5,211 bases of DNA from Altererythrobacter sp. (lineage in GTDB: Bacteria > Pseudomonadota > Alphaproteobacteria > Sphingomonadales > Sphingomonadaceae): contig JALZVZ010000127.1 in assembly GCA_023299945.1 (NCBI GenBank), forward strand, positions 1 through 5,211, written 5' to 3'. Positions 1 to 5,211 of the stretch are shown here, piece after piece. A program made the translations under genes and the position numbers. Position 1 is the first letter of the stretch. Each line of letters begins with the position of its first letter. The notes under the pieces were generated by a model, which was not told where the DNA came from, searched no databases, and saw only the letters and a program-made list of their open reading frames with translations.

Positions 1-756
1 CATGGTGTTGTCCTCTTCTTCCTCTTCCTCTCGTTTGGAAGAACCCTCTTCGCCGTCTTCATCGTCCTCACCATCTTCCTTGTGATCTTCGACCTCGTCG
101 TCATCACGGATAGTTGGCCCAGCGGTTTCTTCCGAAATCTCGCCATCGTCGTCTTCATTTTCTTCCTCCATTTTGTCAGCTGGAGGTTCTTTGGAAAGCA
201 TCGCATCCAAATCGAGAATTTCGCGCAATTGCATTTCTTCTGCGTTCAGCGCTTCTGACCATTGAATGATCGCGTGGAAAGTGATCGGGCTTTGGCACAG
301 GCCGATGATCATTGTGTCGCGGCCAGCTTCGATACGCTTGGCAATCGCGATCTCGCCTTCACGGCTGAGCAATTCCACCGCGCCCATTTCGCGCAGATAC
401 ATACGCACAGGATCGTCAGTGCGTTCGCCCGTACCGGTCTTTTTGGCAGCGGCAGGCGCTTTTTTTGCGTCCTTTTTATCCGCTGCAACAGACATTTCTT
501 CGACCTCGGCTTCTTGCTCAGCCTCAGCCTCAGCCTCTTCATCGTTTTCGACGATTTGGACGCCCATTTCCGACAAAGCCGTCTGGATGTCTTCGATCTG
601 ATCGGACCCCATATCGTCGGGCAAAGCAGCGTTCAGCTCGTCATAGGTGACATAGCCTTTCTTCTTCGCCTTAGTGATCAGCTTCTTGATCGATGCCTCA
701 TTGAGGTCGATCAGTGGAGCATCATCCTTGTCAGGAGTTTTCGCGTTAGTGGCCAT
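1..756 (-). CDS. rpoD: RNA polymerase primary sigma factor RpoD (sigma-70), N-terminal part
   Basis: This is the housekeeping sigma factor that directs RNA polymerase to most promoters. Only the first 252 codons are present; the gene leaves the window at base 1 exactly on a codon boundary. Reading from the ATG at 756-754, residues 15-72 look like region 1.1 (IDLNEASIKKLITKAKKKGY, then a YDELNAALP segment). A Glu/Ala-rich linker follows at 73-88 and a Lys/Ala-rich linker at 93-107. Region 1.2 starts near residue 114 with DDPVRMYLREMGAVELLSRE. The non-conserved region then begins and is very acidic from about 197 to 250, as is usual in proteobacterial RpoD. Regions 2-4, which bind core enzyme and promoter DNA, lie outside the window. 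The start is 5 bases after the dnaG stop. No strong ribosome binding site is visible, so translation may be coupled to dnaG. Identification is firm; the far end cannot be checked here. Confidence 0.96.
   Translation of the reverse strand, partial: MATNAKTPDKDDAPLIDLNEASIKKLITKAKKKGYVTYDELNAALPDDMGSDQIEDIQTALSEMGVQIVENDEEAEAEAEQEAEVEEMSVAADKKDAKKAPAAAKKTGTGERTDDPVRMYLREMGAVELLSREGEIAIAKRIEAGRDTMIIGLCQSPITFHAIIQWSEALNAEEMQLREILDLDAMLSKEPPADKMEEENEDDDGEISEETAGPTIRDDDEVEDHKEDGEDDEDGEEGSSKREEEEEEDNTM
517..537 (-). repeat. Short in-frame hexanucleotide repeat in rpoD
   Basis: On the plus strand CTCAGC occurs three times in tandem, followed by CTC. On the coding strand this is alternating GAG and GCT codons, giving the Glu-Ala run at RpoD residues 74-80 in the acidic linker between regions 1.1 and 1.2. 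Gain or loss of a unit would stay in frame and change linker length by two residues. Confidence 0.8.
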
Positions 757-761
757 AATAG

Positions 762-2675
762 TCAATTCAGTCCATTTTCCAAATCGCCCACCGGATCGCT
801 GTCCGAAGGCGGTATGTCATCATTGGCAGCCGCCGCGCCGGCTGCCTTGCGTCGCCCAAATTGCTTGAGGCGCTCGTTTAATTCCTTGAGCCGTTCGCGC
901 AAGCGTGCTTGCTCTGCCATTGATCCTTCAGGGTCGGCGTCAAACCGCAAAGTGGCCGCCAACATGGCAGCCTCCAGCGCAGGTTTTTCAACCAGCAACG
1001 AAACAGCTTCGGCCAGTTCCTCGCGCGCATCTACCGGATTTGTGCCTTCTCGGAGGAAGGCGAAGCGGTTTTGAGCCGGTGGGGCGGGAAGGCCGTGTTC
1101 AACCGATATGGCGTCATTTTCTGCCGAATCAAGCGTTTCTGCCAATTCAAAGAGAGTTTCCACCATTTCGGTGGCTTTTGGGTCATATTGAGCAAGCCTG
1201 CCTAATGCCTCTGTATGGCGCCTGATCTCAGCAGGAAAACGCAGCAATCCGGCGATGACTGCGCGGGTGAATGTGTCGCGAGCACCTCCAGAGATGGCGC
1301 GCTGCAGTTGGGCAGCAGCATCACTGGAAAGGCGTTTAGGCGCGGCGTTCCATTGTTTTTGCCCTCGGTTGAAATTGCTTGGGTTATGATTGCGCGGCTG
1401 AAATTCGCGCTTGGGAAAGGCAAAATCGGAGAAACGCTCCGACAATTCGCGCCGATAAAGCGCGCGAATGTCCTGATCTTCGATATTGTCGCAGTGCCTC
1501 AGCAGGCGGGCTTTCAGTCCCGCTTTATCCTCTGGTGTATTGAGCGATTGTGCAGCGCGTTCCACCTGCCATATCATATCGAGCAGGCTGGCCGGATTGT
1601 TTAGCAAAGCCTCCATCGCGCCAGCACCTTGTTCCTTGATCAGATCATCGGGATCTTTTCCGGTAGGGAGGCGAACAATGCTGAGCGAATAGCCAGGTCG
1701 CAGCATCGGAAGGGCACGTTCTATTGCCCGCATCGCCGCGCGCTGCCCCGCAGCATCACCATCAAAGCACAGCACTGGCACCTCAACCATGCGCCACAAC
1801 ATTTCCAACTGTGTTTCGGTCAGGGCCGTTCCAAGAGGAGCCACCGCATCATCGAACCCTGCATTGGCAAGCGCGATGACATCCATATAGCCTTCGACGA
1901 CGACAATACGGTCGGTCTTGCGAGATGCGGGGGATGCGCGGTGGAGATTGTAAAGCGTGCGGCCTTTGTCAAACAAAGGCGTGTCGGGCGAATTGAGGTA
2001 TTTCGCGACGCCGTCGAGCTTCTCTAAGATGCGTCCGCCAAAGGCGATAACCCGTCCGCGGGCATCTTGGATAGGCAGCATCAACCGTCCGCGGAACCGG
2101 TCATAAGGCGCTTTGCCATCGACCTGAATATGCAGACCGCCTTCGACCAGCATCGCAGGCTCGAACTCGCCCAGCGCGCCTTTTAACGCTGTCTTGCTAT
2201 CGGGTGCATAACCAAAGCCGAACTCTTCGCACACAGCCCGCGAAAACCCGCGTGCCTTCAAATAGTCGAGCGCTTGCCGTCCATCATCGCTGAATAGGTT
2301 CTTGGTGAAAGAGACCTGCGCCGCCTCCATCACATCCACTAGCCCAGCGCGTTTCTCCGCCTTTTTGGCTGCCACGGGGTCGGGCGCGGGAACTTCCATG
2401 CCGGCACCGCTAGCGAGTTCCTTCACCGCATCCATAAAACCAAGACCGCGTTGGTCAGTCATCCAGCGGATGACATCACCATGCGCACCGCAGCCAAAGC
2501 AATGGTAGAAACCCTTTTGATCATTGACCGTAAAGCTCGGCGATTTCTCATTGTGGAACGGGCAGCAGGCTTTCCACTCACGCCCAGCCTTTTGCAGCTT
2601 GGTCGTGCGCATGATGATAGACGATAAGGTCACGCGCGCGCGCAATTCGTCCAGCCATTGCGGTGAAAGTGCCAT
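762..2675 (-). CDS. dnaG: DNA primase DnaG
   Basis: DnaG makes the short RNA primers that start leading and lagging strands at the replication fork, working with the DnaB helicase. The 637-residue protein has the normal domain order and a typical length. An N-terminal CHC2 zinc-binding domain has ligands C38, H41, C59 and C62. The RNA-polymerase domain carries the YDRFRGRLMLPI (191-202) and FGGR (212-215) motifs. The TOPRIM core has the catalytic glutamate E261 in VVVEGYMDV and the metal-binding D305/D307 in FDGDAAG, followed by GKDPDDLI at 339-346. An Asn/Arg-rich linker spans about 421-450, and an alpha-helical C-terminal region, expected to bind DnaB, spans about 455-605. The tail is Ala-rich, then acidic. 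The ATG at 2675 is preceded by AAGG with a 4-base spacer, and MALSPQWLDELRARV is a normal DnaG start. All key residues are intact. It lies downstream of yqeY and 5 bases upstream of rpoD. Confidence 0.98.
   Translation of the reverse strand: MALSPQWLDELRARVTLSSIIMRTTKLQKAGREWKACCPFHNEKSPSFTVNDQKGFYHCFGCGAHGDVIRWMTDQRGLGFMDAVKELASGAGMEVPAPDPVAAKKAEKRAGLVDVMEAAQVSFTKNLFSDDGRQALDYLKARGFSRAVCEEFGFGYAPDSKTALKGALGEFEPAMLVEGGLHIQVDGKAPYDRFRGRLMLPIQDARGRVIAFGGRILEKLDGVAKYLNSPDTPLFDKGRTLYNLHRASPASRKTDRIVVVEGYMDVIALANAGFDDAVAPLGTALTETQLEMLWRMVEVPVLCFDGDAAGQRAAMRAIERALPMLRPGYSLSIVRLPTGKDPDDLIKEQGAGAMEALLNNPASLLDMIWQVERAAQSLNTPEDKAGLKARLLRHCDNIEDQDIRALYRRELSERFSDFAFPKREFQPRNHNPSNFNRGQKQWNAAPKRLSSDAAAQLQRAISGGARDTFTRAVIAGLLRFPAEIRRHTEALGRLAQYDPKATEMVETLFELAETLDSAENDAISVEHGLPAPPAQNRFAFLREGTNPVDAREELAEAVSLLVEKPALEAAMLAATLRFDADPEGSMAEQARLRERLKELNERLKQFGRRKAAGAAAANDDIPPSDSDPVGDLENGLN
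825..846 (-). repeat. Perfect 8-bp GC-rich inverted repeat at the dnaG 3' end
   Basis: GGCAGCCG (825-832) and CGGCTGCC (839-846) are perfect complements around a 6-base loop. They fall in codons 610-617 of dnaG, the Ala-rich tail, with the near edge 68 bases upstream of the rpoD ATG. In the dnaG-rpoD transcript this should form a strong hairpin. No U-tract follows it, so it is not an intrinsic terminator. It could affect RNA processing or stability between the two cistrons, or simply reflect GC-rich alanine codons. Confidence 0.5.
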
Positions 2676-2774
2676 ATGGCCTTATCGCGCCTTATATGCG
2701 CGTAAGTCGAGAGGTGGGAGGATAAGCTGCGCAAACCTCCACAGACTTACCCCCAAAAATGCGCGCAATATTGC
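2676..2774 (-). other. yqeY-dnaG intercistronic gap with an imperfect hairpin
   Basis: This untranslated stretch separates the yqeY stop from the dnaG ATG. It contains an inverted repeat: GTAAGTC (2702-2708) pairs with GACTTAC (2744-2750), and after a small asymmetric internal loop GAGGT (2711-2715) pairs with ACCTC (2735-2739). A separate 10-base palindrome, GCAATATTGC, lies at 2765-2774 directly after the yqeY stop. No T-run follows the larger hairpin in the direction of transcription, so it does not look like an intrinsic terminator. An AAGG ribosome binding site lies just before dnaG. I see no convincing -35/-10 pair for a separate dnaG promoter, though CATATAAGG near 2687-2695 on the minus strand is AT-rich. 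Confidence 0.5.
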
Positions 2775-3230
2775 TTAGGTCAGCGCTGCTTTGACCAATC
2801 CGCTGGCCAAACCCATGTCGAGTTCGTTGCCATGCTTAGCTTTCAACTGACCCATGACTTTGCCCATATCCTTGATCGATTCGGCGCCCACATCGGCCTT
2901 GATAGCCTCAATAGCAGCTTTGGTTGCGGCCTCATCCATCATTTGCGGCAGGAATTCTTCGATGATCACCAACTCGGCGCTTTCCGCCGCGGCCAATTCT
3001 TCGCGCCCGCCATCATTATACATGGCAATCGATTCGCGGCGCTGTTTTGCCATCTTAAGCAAGACCTGCGTGACCAGCTCATCATCCTCTGGCGCTTCCT
3101 TAGACGATGTGCGCAGCTCAATGTCCTTATCCTTAATCTTCGCAGATATCTGGCGGAGCGTCGCGGTGCGCTCTTTTTCTTTCGCTTTCATCGCAGTGAT
3201 GGTGGCAGATTTAATGTCGTCGCGGATCAT
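2775..3230 (-). CDS. yqeY: GatB/YqeY domain protein
   Basis: This 151-residue soluble protein belongs to the GatB/YqeY family. It is related to the C-terminal tail domain of the GatB subunit of the tRNA-dependent amidotransferase, but stands alone here. The N-terminal half is helical and charged (KAKEKERTATLRQISAKIKD at residues 15-34). The family's central segment reads LVTQVLLKMAKQRRESIAMY, about 52-71. Then come a GGREELAAAE turn, the IIEEFLPQMM motif (89-98), and the small tail domain with DMGKVMGQLKAKHG (about 120-133). Length matches stand-alone family members. The biochemical role is not settled; a tRNA-related role is inferred from the GatB homology only. It is the first gene of the leftward yqeY-dnaG-rpoD block and is divergent from carA. 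The ATG at 3230 follows a purine-rich AAGAAAGAA stretch that can serve as a weak ribosome binding site. Confidence 0.92.
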   Translation of the reverse strand: MIRDDIKSATITAMKAKEKERTATLRQISAKIKDKDIELRTSSKEAPEDDELVTQVLLKMAKQRRESIAMYNDGGREELAAAESAELVIIEEFLPQMMDEAATKAAIEAIKADVGAESIKDMGKVMGQLKAKHGNELDMGLASGLVKAALT

Positions 3231-3375
3231 GGCGGTTCTTTCTTGTGGAACAAACGTGTTGAAGCGGGCTTTAGCCCAAAATACAGGCCCGAGATAGGTT
3301 GACGTCGGGGCAAGGCAAGCTTAGCGCCCATCTCTTAGCGACATCGTCAGAAAACACTAGCAATCGGAGCGCCCA
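3231..3375. promoter_or_regulatory. Divergent promoter region between yqeY and carA
   Basis: These 145 bases separate two divergent genes and should hold both promoters. The best rightward candidate is TTGACG (3299-3304), 17 bases, then a poor -10, TAGCGC (3322-3327). The best leftward candidate, read on the minus strand, is TTGCCT (3318-3313), 16 bases, then TATCTC (3296-3291). If both are real they interlock, so the two operons could compete for polymerase. An inverted repeat, GGGCTTTAGCCC, lies at 3266-3277. Direct repeats are CTTAGCG at 3320-3326 and 3334-3340, and AGCGCCCA at 3323-3330 and 3368-3375. No known operator was recognised. That the gap contains promoters is likely; the exact boxes are weak guesses. 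Confidence 0.45.
3366..3369 (+). promoter_or_regulatory. carA ribosome binding site
   Basis: GGAG lies 6 bases before the ATG at 3376. It is the clearest Shine-Dalgarno match in the window and supports this ATG as the carA start. Confidence 0.75.
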
Positions 3376-4572
3376 ATGGCCGACCCCGCATCCACTCCTG
3401 CGCAACCCAAAGATGCGACAGGAGTCTGCGTTTTGGCCGATGGCACGGTGATCTGGGGCAGGGGCTTTGGAGCCAGTGGCAATGCAGTGGGCGAAGTGTG
3501 CTTCAATACTTCGATCACAGGCTATCAGGAGATCATGACCGATCCCAGCTATGCCGCGCAAATCGTCACCTTCACATTCCCGCATATCGGCAATGTCGGC
3601 ACCAATGACGAGGATTTGGAAAGCGGCGTAGAAGCAGCGGTTGGCTGCATCACCCGCGAAGACGTGACTGCGCCGAGCAATTTCCGCAGCACTCAGCATT
3701 TTGCAGAATGGATGGCAGCAAACGGCAAGATCGGCCTGTCCGGCGTCGATACCCGCGCTTTGACGCGCCGTATCCGTGCAACGGGCGCGCCCAATGCTGT
3801 TATTGCGCATTCGCCCTCGGGTGATTTTGATATCGACGCTTTGCTGAAGCGGGCGCAGGAATGGGCCGGTTTGGAAGGGATGGACCTTGCCAAGCGTGTC
3901 ACTCGCTCTGAAACGCAGGAATGGGGACAAGGCGATACAGCCGGCGGCGCATGGACTTTGGGCAAGGGATATGCGCGGGCAAACAAGGATGCCAAGCCGC
4001 ATGTGGTCGCGCTGGATTTTGGCGCGAAGGACAATATCTTCCGCAATCTGGTGAAGGCCGGTGCGCGGGTAACTGTGCTACCTGCCAAGACTTCGCTTGA
4101 TGAAATTATGGCGCATAAGCCTGATGGCGTGTTTCTCTCCAATGGCCCCGGCGATCCGGCGGCAACGGGCGAATATGCCGTTCCTGTTATCAAAGCCTTG
4201 CTCGATGCAGATATGCCGCTATTCGGAATTTGTTTGGGACATCAGATGCTTGCACTGGCTGCAGGCGCGAAAACGATCAAGATGCACCAAGGCCATAGGG
4301 GCGCAAATCACCCTGTTCAGCGGGTCGAGGCCAACCGAGGCCAAACGGGAGATCTCGTGGAGATCACCAGCATGAACCACGGTTTTGCAGTAGATGGCGC
4401 GACATTACCGGCAGGTGTTTTGGAAACGCATAAGAGCCTTTTCGATGGCTCCAATTGCGGGATTGCGATTGAAGGCAAAAACGCATTTAGCGTGCAATAT
4501 CACCCAGAAGCATCGCCGGGCCCAATGGACAGTTTCTATCTGTTTGAGAAATTCGTTGGGGGTTTGTCATGA
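3376..4572 (+). CDS. carA: Carbamoyl-phosphate synthetase small (glutaminase) subunit CarA
   Basis: CarA hydrolyses glutamine and passes ammonia to CarB, which makes carbamoyl phosphate for pyrimidine and arginine synthesis in the cytoplasm. The 398-residue protein is a normal length. The N-terminal CarA-specific domain runs to about 150, with ADGTVIWGRGFG (21-32), the FNTSITGYQEIMTDPSY segment (43-59) and SGVDTRALTRRIR (122-134). A class-I glutamine amidotransferase domain fills about 208-396. Its nucleophile is C286 in FGICLGHQ, and H376 and E378 in QYHPEASPGP complete the triad. Supporting motifs are LSNGPGDP (254-261), HRGANHPV (307-314) and NHG (334-336). A GGAG ribosome binding site sits 6 bases before the ATG. 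The TGA stop overlaps the ATG of the next gene as ATGA. carB follows after that small gene, which is unusual because carA and carB are commonly adjacent. Confidence 0.98.
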   Translation: MADPASTPAQPKDATGVCVLADGTVIWGRGFGASGNAVGEVCFNTSITGYQEIMTDPSYAAQIVTFTFPHIGNVGTNDEDLESGVEAAVGCITREDVTAPSNFRSTQHFAEWMAANGKIGLSGVDTRALTRRIRATGAPNAVIAHSPSGDFDIDALLKRAQEWAGLEGMDLAKRVTRSETQEWGQGDTAGGAWTLGKGYARANKDAKPHVVALDFGAKDNIFRNLVKAGARVTVLPAKTSLDEIMAHKPDGVFLSNGPGDPAATGEYAVPVIKALLDADMPLFGICLGHQMLALAAGAKTIKMHQGHRGANHPVQRVEANRGQTGDLVEITSMNHGFAVDGATLPAGVLETHKSLFDGSNCGIAIEGKNAFSVQYHPEASPGPMDSFYLFEKFVGGLS

Positions 4573-5030
4573 AGTGGGGTGCAGTCTCAGCTACAGCGCT
4601 CGCATTGAGCGGGTGTGGAATAAGCGAACCCCTTACTTCTCAGCAATGCGAGAAGCAGTTTTTACCTGAAGGCTTTGACATCGACGACTATGCCAACGTT
4701 CAGCAACTAAGCCCTTCTTACACATACAACATTGCTGATGTTCAAGGCGAAGAATTGAAAAAATTTATAACTTTCGATGAGGGCGAGGGGCCAACAACGG
4801 GAACAGTAGCCACTGGATCAAGCGGCCAAGCATTGAATAAGTTTCTTGCGCAAGAAGTCACCAAATCTGGCGCCCTCTTTATGTCGGAAGACGGGAGTTA
4901 TTTTCGGATATTAGGGCCAGCTGGAACACGCGCGGAAACGATACGTTTTGGATGCAATAATGGGCCGGAAGGCGCGCCGCTAACAGCGATTGCATGGGAA
5001 AATACGTCAAATACGGAAGTTACCGAATAA
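4569..5030 (+). CDS. Predicted small lipoprotein of unknown function between carA and carB
   Basis: I do not recognise this 153-residue protein. Its first 16 residues form a short signal peptide with one early Lys, a hydrophobic stretch and a lipobox, LSGC (13-16), so signal peptidase II should cleave before C16 and the Cys should be lipidated. Residue +2 is Gly, not Asp, which by the E. coli sorting rule favours the outer membrane. The mature part is about 138 residues, acidic, with no further membrane segment. It has two more cysteines, C27 and C129, that could form a disulfide in the periplasm. A Gly/Thr/Ser-rich segment (72-86) may be a linker. The start overlaps the carA stop (ATGA) and the stop overlaps the carB start (TAATG), so translation is probably coupled to both. 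GGGGG at 4558-4562 is only a poor ribosome binding site. Hand-counted GC is about 48%, against about 58% in sampled carA lines. The coding call is good; the lipoprotein call is fair, since the signal peptide is very short. Confidence 0.78.
   Translation: MKWGAVSATALALSGCGISEPLTSQQCEKQFLPEGFDIDDYANVQQLSPSYTYNIADVQGEELKKFITFDEGEGPTTGTVATGSSGQALNKFLAQEVTKSGALFMSEDGSYFRILGPAGTRAETIRFGCNNGPEGAPLTAIAWENTSNTEVTE
5015..5019 (+). promoter_or_regulatory. Possible carB ribosome binding site
   Basis: GGAAG lies 10 bases before the carB ATG, inside the last codons of the lipoprotein gene. The spacing is long but usable. Re-initiation at the TAATG overlap may contribute as well. Confidence 0.45.
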
Positions 5031-5211
5031 TGCCCAAACGTACTGACATATCCTCCATCCTCGTCATCGGCGCAGGGCCCATTATCATCGGGCAGGCCTG
5101 CGAATTTGACTATTCCGGAACCCAAGCGATCAAGGCGCTGAAGGAGGAGGGCTACCGCGTCATTCTCGTCAATTCCAATCCCGCCACGATCATGACCGAT
5201 CCGGAATTTGC
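5030..5211 (+). CDS. carB: Carbamoyl-phosphate synthetase large subunit CarB, N-terminal part
   Basis: CarB uses two ATP, bicarbonate and ammonia channelled from CarA to make carbamoyl phosphate. Only the first 60 codons plus two bases are present; full-length CarB is usually over 1,000 residues. The visible part is close to the family's canonical N-terminus: [20 protein letters not shown] (1-20), then [13 protein letters not shown] (21-33), [20 protein letters not shown] (36-55) and TDPEF. This is the start of the first pre-ATP-grasp (Rossmann-like) domain. The ATG shares its A with the TAA stop of the preceding lipoprotein gene. The catalytic ATP-grasp domains and the allosteric C-terminus lie outside the window, so their integrity cannot be judged. 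Confidence 0.96.
   Translation, partial: MPKRTDISSILVIGAGPIIIGQACEFDYSGTQAIKALKEEGYRVILVNSNPATIMTDPEF

Noticed and set aside
262..1074. 270-codon plus-strand open frame opposite rpoD and dnaG
   Set aside because: It lies antisense across the end of dnaG and the start of rpoD, has low-complexity Ser/Leu-rich content, and shows no domain; it is a shadow of two firmly identified genes.
2720..2746. DnaA-box-like sequences (CTTATCCTCC on the minus strand, CCTCCACAG on the plus strand) near dnaG
   Set aside because: Each matches the TTATCCACA consensus only in part and they are not clustered; not supported as an origin or a DnaA site.
2755..2774. Possible intrinsic terminator after yqeY (GCAATATTGC palindrome, GCGC, then T5 on the minus strand)
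   Set aside because: The palindrome would leave only about a 3-bp stem around a loop, separated from the T-run by GCGCA; far too weak to call a terminator.
3235..3251. GTTC-N9-GAAC inverted repeat just upstream of yqeY, considered as a LexA box
   Set aside because: The alphaproteobacterial SOS box is a direct GTTC-N7-GTTC repeat; orientation and spacing both differ, and a 4-bp dyad is expected by chance.
2832..3302. Two overlapping plus-strand open frames opposite yqeY
   Set aside because: Both are antisense to a protein that matches the GatB/YqeY family throughout; neither has a ribosome binding site or a recognisable domain.
3271..4002. 243-codon minus-strand open frame opposite carA
   Set aside because: It is antisense to the conserved CarA N-terminal half, rich in Cys and Arg without a recognisable fold, and typical of shadow frames in GC-rich genes.
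4394..4669. 91-codon plus-strand frame spanning the carA-lipoprotein junction
   Set aside because: It overlaps the conserved catalytic end of CarA in another frame and runs into the lipoprotein gene; no ribosome binding site or domain is seen.

Overview
This window looks like ordinary chromosomal core DNA from an alphaproteobacterium, most likely of the Sphingomonadales (Erythrobacter/Novosphingobium-like). That placement rests on moderate GC, the protein style, and a GatB/YqeY gene ahead of dnaG-rpoD and next to carA. It is a recognition-based inference, not a phylogenetic result.

Layout. Two gene blocks diverge from a 145-base gap at 3231-3375. Leftward (minus strand) run yqeY (2775-3230), dnaG primase (762-2675) and the first 252 codons of rpoD, the primary sigma factor (1-756, running off the left edge). 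This is the alphaproteobacterial counterpart of the rpsU-dnaG-rpoD macromolecular-synthesis operon, with yqeY in the leading position. Rightward (plus strand) run carA, the glutaminase subunit of carbamoyl-phosphate synthetase (3376-4572), an unrecognised small predicted lipoprotein (4569-5030), and the first 60 codons of carB, the synthetase large subunit (from 5030, running off the right edge).

How the genes work together. carA and carB make the two subunits of one enzyme, which supplies carbamoyl phosphate for pyrimidine and arginine synthesis. The small lipoprotein gene is wedged between them with no free bases on either side: it overlaps carA by ATGA and carB by TAATG. It is also clearly poorer in GC than carA. 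On the other arm, dnaG and rpoD are 5 bases apart, and yqeY and dnaG are separated by 97 bases holding an imperfect hairpin. Divergent promoters probably lie in 3231-3375, but only weak candidates can be read.

No mobile element, CRISPR array, rRNA, tRNA or convincing intrinsic terminator was seen. I do not see a clear new multi-gene system. The carA-lipoprotein-carB arrangement is the item most worth following up.
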